Source of the DNA: CANMXU01 sp052030545
GTDB taxonomy: Bacteria > Pseudomonadota > Gammaproteobacteria > Enterobacterales > Alteromonadaceae
Direction: 5' to 3'
Length of the DNA: 64,000 nucleotides
Assembly: GCF_052030545.1 (NCBI RefSeq)
Contig: NZ_JBPDIH010000011.1
Location: 72,672-136,671 of the forward strand
Shown: in pieces, positions 17,832-25,595 of the stretch
How the letters are laid out: every line of letters begins with the position of its first letter
Numbering within the stretch: the first letter of the stretch is position 1
Translations under genes and position numbers: made by a program
The notes under the pieces: model-generated
What the model saw: the letters and a program-made list of their open reading frames with translations, nothing else
The model's database searches: none
What the model was told of the DNA's origin: nothing

Positions 17832-19061
17832 ATGGCCGACTTTTATCAAAACGGTGTTGTTACCACCTTGCACAATTTAGCTCAGCGCGATCCAGCTGAT
17901 ATGGAAGCTGAACTGCTAACATTTTCAAAAACCCGACCACTAGGGCTTATTTTACCGTCATTATTTTCTGAATTAGAAGGCAAGGCACTGCCAGATATCA
18001 TCAATAAAATTAAAGATGTTGAATATCTATCACAAATCGTCATTGGCTTAGATCGCGCCAATTTAGATCAATACAAACATGCATTAAAGTTTTTTGGTCA
18101 GTTACCACAGCACCACCGCGTACTTTGGAACGATGGGCCAAGGTTGCAAGCACTTGACGCTAAATTGCAAAAATTAGGCTTAGCTCCTAAAGAGCTTGGT
18201 AAAGGTCGTAATGTTTGGTATTGCATGGGTTATATCTTAGCATCAGGTAAGGCGGAATCAGTCGCCCTGCACGATTGTGATATTTTAACCTACGAGCGCG
18301 ACTTGCTTGCTCGTTTACTTTACCCGGTTGCCAACCCTTTATTTAACTATGAATTTTCGAAAGGTTTTTATGCCCGCGTTGCCGACGGAAAAATTAATGG
18401 TCGCGTGTCTCGTTTACTGGTTACGCCATTAATTAAAGCATTGAAAAAAACCGTCGGTCATTGTGATTATTTGGAATACATGGACAGCTTTTTGTACCCG
18501 CTCGCCGGTGAATTTTCATTTAGACGTGACGTATTAAGTGATATTCGCATTCCAAGTGATTGGGGTCTAGAGATTGGTGTATTGTCGGAAATGTACCGTA
18601 ACTATTCTTCGAACCGTATTTGCCAAGTCGATATTGCTGATGTGTATGATCATAAGCATCAAGACTTGTCATTAGACAGCACTGCCGGTGGCTTATCAAA
18701 AATGTCGATTGATATTAGTAAAGCATTTATCCGTAAACTTGCGACTCAAGGTGAAACCTTCACTGCCGAAAAATTCAGAACACTAAAAGCGACTTATTAC
18801 CGTATTGCGCTCGATTACGTGGAAACTTATCGCAATGACGCGATCATGAATGGCTTATCGCTTGATATTCATAACGAAGAAAAAGCGGTTGAAATGTTCG
18901 CCGAAAATATACTTGCTGCCGGCAATACCTTTTTAGAACAACCGATGGAAACACCGTTTATTCCATCATGGAACCGTGTTGTAAGTGCAATGCCAGACGT
19001 ATTAACACAGTTAAAAGAAGCGGTAGAATTAGATCATCAAGAATTTGCAAACCAGTTATAA
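17832..19061 (+). CDS. gpgS: Glucosyl-3-phosphoglycerate synthase (GT81 family)
   Basis: Transfers glucose from a nucleotide sugar to 3-phosphoglycerate, the first step of glucosylglycerate synthesis. The 409-aa GT-A glycosyltransferase has the sugar-nucleotide loop (IVIGLDRANLDQY), a metal-binding DxD-type motif (LHDCDIL, about 146-150) and the acceptor region (EFSFRRDVLSDIRIPSDWGLEIGVL). The last stretch is characteristic of GpgS enzymes. It is preceded by a GAGG ribosome binding site and followed 12 bp later by the phosphorylase gene. Confidence 0.9.
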   Translation: MADFYQNGVVTTLHNLAQRDPADMEAELLTFSKTRPLGLILPSLFSELEGKALPDIINKIKDVEYLSQIVIGLDRANLDQYKHALKFFGQLPQHHRVLWNDGPRLQALDAKLQKLGLAPKELGKGRNVWYCMGYILASGKAESVALHDCDILTYERDLLARLLYPVANPLFNYEFSKGFYARVADGKINGRVSRLLVTPLIKALKKTVGHCDYLEYMDSFLYPLAGEFSFRRDVLSDIRIPSDWGLEIGVLSEMYRNYSSNRICQVDIADVYDHKHQDLSLDSTAGGLSKMSIDISKAFIRKLATQGETFTAEKFRTLKATYYRIALDYVETYRNDAIMNGLSLDIHNEEKAVEMFAENILAAGNTFLEQPMETPFIPSWNRVVSAMPDVLTQLKEAVELDHQEFANQL

Positions 19062-19073
19062 GCGAGGGCAACG

Positions 19074-20825
19074 ATGGAAAAAGTTTTCGAACAACTGATA
19101 CATAAACTTAATCAGCAACTTTCATTCATTTATCGGGAAGTTGCCATTGAACAACCCATAGCTGAACTCGCATTAGAGCTGGCAAACTTAATGCGCTTGT
19201 CTGATGATAGTCAAGCGCCAGTACCGTACGCAAACCATTGGTCAGAGCAAGACGCCATCTTAATTACTTATGGCGACAGTGTTATTTCAGCCGATACCTC
19301 GCCATTAAAAACCTTGCAAACATTTTTAGATAATCATATTGGCGATAGCATTAACGGTGTGCATATTTTGCCGTTTTTTCCCTACAGCTCAGACGACGGT
19401 TTTGCGGTAATTGACTACGCCGCCGTCAACCCAACACTAGGCACTTGGCAAGATATAAGCGCGATTGCCGAAAGTCGCAATTTAATGTCTGATCTGGTGA
19501 TTAACCACTGCTCGAGCGAAAACCTTTGGTTTCAACACTTTGTTCAAGGGCAAGGCGAAGGGCACGATTTCTTTTTCACCGCCAAAGAAAGTGATGATAT
19601 TTCAGACGTTGTTCGCCCTAGAACCTCACCGTTATTAAGAGCTACCGAAACTGAAAATGGACAACAACATGTTTGGTGTACTTTTAGTCATGATCAAGTC
19701 GATTTTGACTTTCGCAATCCCGCGGTACTAAAAGCTTTTGTCACCATTATTCGACAATATCTTGATGCCGGTGTGAAAATATTTCGTTTTGACGCCATTG
19801 CCTTTATTTGGAAGGTGGTTGGCACTAAATCGATTAACTTACCCGAAACTCATGAAATTGTAAGATTGCTACGAACTTTAATTGAATGGGCACAGCCAAA
19901 CGCGATTATTATTACCGAAACTAATATTCCTAATACGCAAAACTTAACCTACTTTGGTAATGCCAACGAAGCACATGCCATCTACAACTTTTCACTACCT
20001 CCGTTATTATTAAATACCCTATTAACCGGCAATTGCTTATATTTAAAGCGCTGGTTAATGAGCATGCCACCAGCACAAAATGGTACTACCTACTTTAACT
20101 TTATTGCCTCGCACGACGGCATAGGGTTGCGCCCAGCTGAAGGCTTATTAAACGATGAAGAACTGACAAGCTTGATCACCACCATTGAAAACTTTGGCGG
20201 TAAAATATCGTGGCGCACATCTGATAATGGTGAGCAAAAAGCTTATGAAATGAATATTGCATTGTATGACGCAATGCAAGGTACTGTTGCAGGTAAAGAC
20301 GAATGGAATTTTGATCGTTTTATTTGCGCACACGCGATCATGTTTGCCCTTGAAGGCATACCTGGTATTTATATACACAGCATGTTGGGCACACAAAACG
20401 ATGAACAAAAACTCGCGCAAACAGGACATAATCGCGCGATTAACCGCCATCGCTGGCAACAGCCATTATTAGAAGCTGCGTTAAATGATGACAATAAACA
20501 CCATGCAAAAGTGTTATCGCATTTAAAGGCGTTGTTAGATATTCGCATAAAACAGCCGGCATTTCACCCCAATGCCACGCAATTTACCCTACATTTAGGT
20601 TTACAGTTGTTTGGCTTTTGGCGACAAAGCCTAGATCGAAAACAAAGTATTTTTTGTGTCAGCAATATCTCTGATCAACCACTGGCGTTACCGCTAAGTG
20701 AACTTAACTTGATTATTACTGAGTCTTGGATTGAGCTGATAAGTCATCAAGAGATCACGGAGTTAACGGAAGAAATTCTCTTAGCGCCTTATCAAACGGT
20801 TTGGATTTCAAATAAAAAATCATAG
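19074..20825 (+). CDS. GH13_18 glucosylglycerate phosphorylase (sucrose-phosphorylase-like)
   Basis: Predicted to split glucosylglycerate with phosphate into glucose 1-phosphate and D-glycerate. The 583-aa (beta/alpha)8 enzyme shows the GH13 motifs: LVINHCSSEN, nucleophile motif FRFDAIAF (about 237), acid/base ITETNIPN (about 281) and ASHDGIGLRP (about 345). The order and the HILPFFPYSSDDGF N-terminal motif mark the sucrose phosphorylase subfamily. YcjM-type members act on glucosylglycerate. A sucrose-specific activity cannot be excluded from sequence, but the three upstream genes make glucosylglycerate much more likely. A terminator follows at 20835-20862. Confidence 0.87.
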   Translation: MEKVFEQLIHKLNQQLSFIYREVAIEQPIAELALELANLMRLSDDSQAPVPYANHWSEQDAILITYGDSVISADTSPLKTLQTFLDNHIGDSINGVHILPFFPYSSDDGFAVIDYAAVNPTLGTWQDISAIAESRNLMSDLVINHCSSENLWFQHFVQGQGEGHDFFFTAKESDDISDVVRPRTSPLLRATETENGQQHVWCTFSHDQVDFDFRNPAVLKAFVTIIRQYLDAGVKIFRFDAIAFIWKVVGTKSINLPETHEIVRLLRTLIEWAQPNAIIITETNIPNTQNLTYFGNANEAHAIYNFSLPPLLLNTLLTGNCLYLKRWLMSMPPAQNGTTYFNFIASHDGIGLRPAEGLLNDEELTSLITTIENFGGKISWRTSDNGEQKAYEMNIALYDAMQGTVAGKDEWNFDRFICAHAIMFALEGIPGIYIHSMLGTQNDEQKLAQTGHNRAINRHRWQQPLLEAALNDDNKHHAKVLSHLKALLDIRIKQPAFHPNATQFTLHLGLQLFGFWRQSLDRKQSIFCVSNISDQPLALPLSELNLIITESWIELISHQEITELTEEILLAPYQTVWISNKKS

Positions 20826-20834
20826 GCTATGATG

Positions 20835-20862
20835 ACAATGTTAAGCTTTCACTTAACATTGT
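20835..20862 (+). terminator. Terminator of the glucosylglycerate operon
   Basis: An 11-bp perfect stem (ACAATGTTAAG with CTTAACATTGT) and a 6-nt loop, 10 bp after the phosphorylase stop, with a broken T run after it. Confidence 0.75.
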
Positions 20863-21009
20863 CTAATATTTTTACACTTAGTTTACAGCGCACAACGAAC
20901 TTCCGACAACACCTTGAAATAAAACAGTTTTTAATAATGGCACGTTAAGTGCTAATAATAAGTTATTAAAGTAAAAAACAATAACTGAAACAATTTTAAG
21001 GGAAACGAA

Positions 21010-21588
21010 ATGCGTTTAAACATACTAAAAGCAATTGCAGCGAGCTTAGTCATTACACTTAGCAGTGTTGCGAATGCCGGCATAATTTCAACGGGTGATA
21101 TTGCAATTAACCAATCTATTCCAGACCGTGCGACCGTAACTGATACTTATACTGAAACAAGCACTGATATTATTGATAATGTTTGGGTATATTTTGATGC
21201 AACTTCAAGCTGGATTGGTGATTTTGAAGTCATGCTGAGCCATAACGGTGTTAACGTGTTGATTTTAGACAACCAAGGCGGCCCACAAGATGCGGTAAAC
21301 GATTGGTTCTCTGATCTGTACGCAACTGCGCCAACTTGGCCGCAAGTTGCTGACACTTCAACAAACTATGGTTTTTTACCCTCGCAAAGCTTATCAGCGT
21401 TTAACGGTTTATCTGCTCAAGGCGACTGGGCATTAACGGTTACAGATACTTTGAGTGCAGATTCAGGTTTTGTGAATAGCTGGGCGTTACAATTTTCGAC
21501 GCATTCAGCACAAGTACCAGAGCCTTCAACGTTAGCTATTTTTGCTTTAGCAATTCTAGGTTTTGCCTCTCGTAAGTTTTCAAAATAG
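21010..21588 (+). CDS. PEP-CTERM protein with proprotein-convertase P domain
   Basis: A 192-aa exported protein. A signal peptide (residues 1-23, ending SVANA-G) is followed by a beta-rich P domain (about 30-165; VWVYFDATSSWIGDFEVML, GDWALTVTDTLSADSG, NSWALQF), as found beside secreted subtilisin-type proteases. The C-terminus is a complete PEP-CTERM sorting signal: VPEPST, a hydrophobic helix and a basic end (SRKFSK). Such proteins are processed by an exosortase, which is not encoded in this window. No protease domain is present, so the P domain stands alone, probably for binding or surface attachment. Confidence 0.9.
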   Translation: MRLNILKAIAASLVITLSSVANAGIISTGDIAINQSIPDRATVTDTYTETSTDIIDNVWVYFDATSSWIGDFEVMLSHNGVNVLILDNQGGPQDAVNDWFSDLYATAPTWPQVADTSTNYGFLPSQSLSAFNGLSAQGDWALTVTDTLSADSGFVNSWALQFSTHSAQVPEPSTLAIFALAILGFASRKFSK

Positions 21589-21610
21589 CATTAAATAAAT
21601 AGTAATCTCT

Positions 21611-21642
21611 AAAAGCACTTGACCTTGATCTAGTGCTTTTTT
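21611..21642 (+). terminator. Terminator after the P-domain gene
   Basis: A stem AAAAGCACT with AGTGCTTTT around a 13-14-nt loop, ending in a T run, 23 bp after the stop codon. Confidence 0.75.
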
Positions 21643-21794
21643 ATTGCCTAAAGAAATGTCAGCTATTTTTACAAACTATCAGTAACTTAGCATAACGCAC
21701 AATGTAACTATATGATTTATGTCACATAAAACTTATGGTCTACTTTATGCTTCTAACGATTAACCCTTTTATTATGCTCACCAAAGGAATGCCG

Positions 21795-22457
21795 ATGAAA
21801 TTTTTCAAAACACTTGTACTGTCAGTATCATTGTTGATTACTGCCACTAGCCAAGCCGCATTTATTACCACCAATGAAGCCAGCTTAGATGCTATTTTTT
21901 CACAAGCAAGCTTTGGCAATATGCCGATTGATATTCGTATCGGCGCTGCAACCGAACTGGTTTTTCCAGACTTGTTAGATATTGACACTAACGCGGAAAT
22001 TGCCACTTTATTCGCACAACATGTTGGTTTAGCAACCGTGGTAAACTTCTATTTTGTTGACACCATCAGCGCCTGTGGCGGTATCAACCCAGCCATAGTT
22101 GGTTGTGGTGAGTTTCCAGGTAACGACTTTGTTGTAGAGTCTAGCTTTGCTGCAAGTGGGTTTGGTGGTGAACTACTCGCCCATGAATTAGGGCATAATT
22201 TAGGGCTACCTCACATTAACGGTGCATTTTTAATGGACCCTGCGCTTAATGGCCAAACCTTAATCACCGACAACGAAGTCAACATTATTCGTAACAGCCC
22301 GTTGGTACAAACAGACGGTCAATTTTTTTGGGTCGACATTAACCCTGTGCTTATCGTTCGTGAAGCGATTCAATCGGTACCAGAACCTAGCACCTTAGTA
22401 TTGTTTTTACTGTCTGGCGGCCTGTTATTTTCAATGGGTAAAAAACGCGCAAAATAA
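21795..22457 (+). CDS. PEP-CTERM zinc metalloprotease (metzincin type)
   Basis: An exported zinc protease. The ATG at 21795 is chosen because AAAGGA lies 6 bp upstream and a signal peptide follows at once (FKTLVLSVSLLITATSQA). A longer reading from 21735 would bury that peptide. The active site HELGHNLGLPH gives the three zinc-binding histidines and the Glu, and a Met-turn-like segment (AFLMDP) follows, as in metzincins. The C-terminus is a PEP-CTERM signal (VPEPST, hydrophobic helix, GKKRAK). The mature domain is short, about 190 aa. It sits just downstream of the P-domain PEP-CTERM gene. Confidence 0.88.
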   Translation: MKFFKTLVLSVSLLITATSQAAFITTNEASLDAIFSQASFGNMPIDIRIGAATELVFPDLLDIDTNAEIATLFAQHVGLATVVNFYFVDTISACGGINPAIVGCGEFPGNDFVVESSFAASGFGGELLAHELGHNLGLPHINGAFLMDPALNGQTLITDNEVNIIRNSPLVQTDGQFFWVDINPVLIVREAIQSVPEPSTLVLFLLSGGLLFSMGKKRAK

Positions 22458-22501
22458 TCGATATTAATTAAAATTTAAGATAGATAGTTTGCGATTATAC
22501 T

Positions 22502-22549
22502 CAGTACTTTTATATGCTTTTCAATTTTTCAAAGCGTATAATAGTACTG
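22502..22549. repeat. Long inverted repeat after the metalloprotease gene
   Basis: Two 19-nt arms (22502-22520 and 22531-22549) match with two mismatches around a 10-nt loop. They can form a hairpin that may serve as terminator. A second smaller hairpin (GCTGGAT / ATCCAGC) lies at 22600-22618. Confidence 0.7.
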
Positions 22550-22657
22550 ATTTCCTTTCTTGTTCACCCCATCCGTATTGCAACAATTTTTAGCAAAAAG
22601 CTGGATAAAAGATCCAGCGTCGTAATAATCTTTGTATAAACTTAGTGTTATACTCAT

Positions 22658-22942
22658 TAGAGCGTGTTGACCTTTGCGGTATAAATTTTGTTCTCATTAA
22701 ACGTGATTCTGATTTTATGCAAAGGATAAAAATGCGTAGCGATTGAAGTATCGTTATTCTATATAAATGCGCTATAACGAGAGTAAATCACGTTTAATCG
22801 AATCTTAGTGACAGCCTTTGTTGCCTATTTTTACTACGTTATCGCCTATTTATGTGGAACAACCACACTGCATAGGCACTGCCTTGTATAAATACGCAAT
22901 ATACTGCTGCAAAAACATACATCAAAGATCAACACGCTCTAG
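22658..22942. mobile_element. MITE-like non-autonomous element, 285 bp
   Basis: The ends are inverted repeats: TAGAGCGTGTTGACCTTTG at 22658 and its complement at 22923-22941, with one mismatch in 19. If the leading TA is the duplicated target, the element proper is GAGCGTGTTGA... with TA flanks, as in the IS630/mariner type. An IS5-type origin is also possible. There is no transposase. Inside lies a perfect 13-bp inverted repeat (ATTAAACGTGATT at 22696-22708, complement at 22786-22798), perhaps the ends of a nested element. It fills the gap before the lipoprotein gene. Confidence 0.72.
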
Positions 22943-22975
22943 ACTGTTTATCAGTGTTCAAGGTTGGGAAAGCAA

Positions 22976-23434
22976 ATGTCTATTAATAAAACCGTTCAAT
23001 TAGTGCTATGTTTCACTTTATTTTTTTGCGTTACCGCATGCAGTGACGAGCAAACTCAAGTAGTAAAAGCTGGCTGGACCAAAAGCTGCCCGAATAATGA
23101 GTTTTGTTTTATCCACCCTGAAAGCCTAAAATCTGCCGAAATTCAGATAATAGATTCGACGGCTGGAAAACTAGAAGATGACAACATGGTGGTGTTATTT
23201 GACCTAAGCATATACGCCAGTCAATTAGATGATTTGCGACAAGCAAAAACAGAATCAGTTACCATAGACGATTTATCTGGAACGTTATTTGTTCAAGATA
23301 AACGTATCGGCCTAGCTATCCCAGAAGTTAACGGCACAGTACGATTCTCGATGCTGATCATCTACAAAGAAGCGTTAGCGGAAGAGCAAGGTAAAGAAAT
23401 TTTAAAATCAATCACGTTCAAGCAGCCAAAATAA
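22976..23434 (+). CDS. Uncharacterised lipoprotein
   Basis: A 152-aa protein starting at the ATG at 22976 (GGGA 6 bp upstream). A hydrophobic leader ends in a lipobox (CVTACSD, lipidated Cys at about residue 17). The mature domain (GWTKSCPNNEFCFIHPESL; FDLSIYASQLDDLRQ; VRFSMLIIYKEALAEEQGKEILKSITF) looks like a small alpha/beta fold with one likely disulfide. I do not recognise the family. The MITE-like element ends 33 bp upstream and may supply or disrupt its promoter. It converges with speD. Confidence 0.72.
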   Translation: MSINKTVQLVLCFTLFFCVTACSDEQTQVVKAGWTKSCPNNEFCFIHPESLKSAEIQIIDSTAGKLEDDNMVVLFDLSIYASQLDDLRQAKTESVTIDDLSGTLFVQDKRIGLAIPEVNGTVRFSMLIIYKEALAEEQGKEILKSITFKQPK

Positions 23435-23440
23435 TAACTG

Positions 23441-24403
23441 TTATAGTGCATGATTATTAGCATTAACATCGAGTATTACTGCTTGGGAAAAATGCTGTTT
23501 AGGTAATATATAGTTAGCAAAATTAATCACGCTACCGGTTGTCAATGATTGCTGTACAAGAGATTGGCTAATGTAGTTTGAAGGAATATTCGCTTTAGTT
23601 AGCGCTTCAAATTCGAGCTCATTATTGCTTAATACATCAAGTGATGCCGGCTTTAGTACCGCCAATATTATCGGCAATAATTCGATTAAATTTAAATTAG
23701 ACGCAAAGCTGACATAACTACTGTCGGCTTGCGGCGTTACATGAATGGTTAAATACTTACCCGCTAAAATCGCATTAACTGAATAACCATAAGGTTCAAA
23801 GGTAAAATCATCTATTTGAAACCCCGGCACTAACTCTTCCAGTCGTAAAAACTGACGAATATCGGCTGAATTTACTCCCTCTCGGGTTAAGTGCTTAGAC
23901 GCTTGCTCGCTAATTTGATAAGCAAATATCTCATAGGTTTTATCTTCCGCTGACGCTTGAAAGCCATTGTTTTGGTGAAAAACAAAATTATGATGGCTGT
24001 CCATCGCACCAAAGCGCATTGCCGTGCCATCAATATATTGGCTTAACTGTTTAATGTCGTCGCCAAAACAACTGGGCTGGGCGTGAGAAAAATATTCATT
24101 TTTACGTTGATAGGTTAAGTGTTTTATCTTGTCGACACCCAGTTGTTGAATGAAATATTCGACTGAGTTAACTAAGTTAGTTTCACCGCACGTTAAAATG
24201 AGAAAACTACTGTGCCAAACAAACAAGCTAGATTCTGACAATAAGAACGCTTTGCACTGCTCGTTTGAAATACTCGACAATATTTTAGCATGGCAGCAAT
24301 TTACCAATTCAGCCCAAAATTCATCATTAATATCAGTAAGTAGTGAAAAATTATCGTTATGAACGAGTACTTCAACTTTTTTTTCTGAACCTTCAAAAAA
24401 CAC
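23441..24403 (-). CDS. speD: S-adenosylmethionine decarboxylase proenzyme, eukaryotic type
   Basis: Makes decarboxylated S-adenosylmethionine, the aminopropyl donor for spermidine. The 320-aa proenzyme is of the long eukaryotic type, not the short bacterial SpeD. It has FFEGSEKK at the N-terminus (active-site Glu residues), the self-cleavage site LLSE-SSLFV that yields the pyruvoyl group from Ser, the proton-donor cysteine in LTCGETN, and the processing segment LTIHVTPQADSSYVSF. It is divergent from the agmatinase-arginine decarboxylase pair. Spermidine synthase is not in the window. Confidence 0.92.
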   Translation of the reverse strand: MFFEGSEKKVEVLVHNDNFSLLTDINDEFWAELVNCCHAKILSSISNEQCKAFLLSESSLFVWHSSFLILTCGETNLVNSVEYFIQQLGVDKIKHLTYQRKNEYFSHAQPSCFGDDIKQLSQYIDGTAMRFGAMDSHHNFVFHQNNGFQASAEDKTYEIFAYQISEQASKHLTREGVNSADIRQFLRLEELVPGFQIDDFTFEPYGYSVNAILAGKYLTIHVTPQADSSYVSFASNLNLIELLPIILAVLKPASLDVLSNNELEFEALTKANIPSNYISQSLVQQSLTTGSVINFANYILPKQHFSQAVILDVNANNHAL

Positions 24404-24646
24404 AGACTTTCCTAACGTTACTTTTCAGCGGCACCATTACCAACCAAACATTTCAAGCAAAACCCTAATATAAAGTCACTATTAGGCACAAAAAAGAGGC
24501 GGTATTTTACAAAAAAAAAGGTAGATTTCAATAGATAATCGCTTAATAATTGAGTGAATTTTATACGCATAAAAAGCTATACTTTATGGCGTTTTTAAGC
24601 ATAATGCGACATTTATTTCTGCTGGTATATTATTTGAGTTTTTACA

Positions 24647-25585
24647 ATGAATACTAACCACAAAATTTGTGAGCTAAGCATCACGCTTTCTCAACCTGAA
24701 ACGCGTTTTGACTTCGCACAACCTACAGATTGCTTGCATGAAAATGGCCTATATATTTTAGGTTTTGAGTTCGACGGTACCGCCTGCTTTCGCAAAGGCA
24801 CCAAAGCCGGACCAAATGCATTAAGAAATGTCTCTGACGGTATTGAGTCATATTCTCCATACCTAGACGCCGACATTGCCGATATTTGCTTTTATGACTT
24901 AGGAAACTTATCAACTAAGATTATTCCTTGTGGCGACTCACACCAAGATATTGAGCAGCAGTGGCAAGTGGCGAGCAATGATTACTGCACGCAATTTAAC
25001 GCTGAAACTTTAGCTAAGCATAAAATAAAAACGCTAACCTTAGGCGGCGAACACTCTATTTCTTATGCGCCAATTACACAATATTTAAAGGCCTATGAAA
25101 ACTTAGTGGTATTGCACTTGGATGCGCATGCAGACTTGCGCGACGGATATTTAGGGTTTCACTATTCACATGCCGCCATTATAAAACGTGTGCATGATAA
25201 TTTTTCGGCGCAGCATCAACTTATTCAATACGGTATTCGCTCGGGCACTAAAGAGGAATACCAATGGATGCGCACCAATAACACCCTTAAAAATAGTCGC
25301 GCAGAATTTTTACAGTCGGTTGCTGAAATAGCCGATGATCGCCCTATCTACCTCACCCTCGATTTAGATTATTTCGACCCGAGCTTTTTTCCAGGTACGG
25401 GAACACCAGAACCAGGCGGCGAAGATTTTCACTCTTTTGTTAGTCTTTGCAAGCTATTAAAAAATAAAAACCTTGTCGGTTGTGACGTAGTTGAACTGTC
25501 ACCCGAAATTGACGCGACTGGCAATAGTGATGTTTTTGCCGCCAAGGTCGTACGCGAATTAATTATTTGTTTAAATCATCAGTAG
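24647..25585 (+). CDS. speB: Agmatinase (ureohydrolase family)
   Basis: Hydrolyses agmatine to putrescine and urea. The 312-aa protein carries the manganese-binding motifs of the arginase family in order: GGEHSIS (about 131), HLDAHADLRD (about 160) and DLDYFDPSFFPGTGTPEPGG (about 240). The start is the ATG at 24647. The gene is 10 bp upstream of speA, the enzyme that makes agmatine, which supports agmatinase over arginase. Confidence 0.92.
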   Translation: MNTNHKICELSITLSQPETRFDFAQPTDCLHENGLYILGFEFDGTACFRKGTKAGPNALRNVSDGIESYSPYLDADIADICFYDLGNLSTKIIPCGDSHQDIEQQWQVASNDYCTQFNAETLAKHKIKTLTLGGEHSISYAPITQYLKAYENLVVLHLDAHADLRDGYLGFHYSHAAIIKRVHDNFSAQHQLIQYGIRSGTKEEYQWMRTNNTLKNSRAEFLQSVAEIADDRPIYLTLDLDYFDPSFFPGTGTPEPGGEDFHSFVSLCKLLKNKNLVGCDVVELSPEIDATGNSDVFAAKVVRELIICLNHQ

Positions 25586-25595
25586 AGAATGCACA

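Noticed and set aside
22818..23003. Short plus-strand frame before the lipoprotein gene
   Set aside because: It lies mostly inside the MITE-like element, has no homology I can recognise and overlaps the lipoprotein start in another frame.
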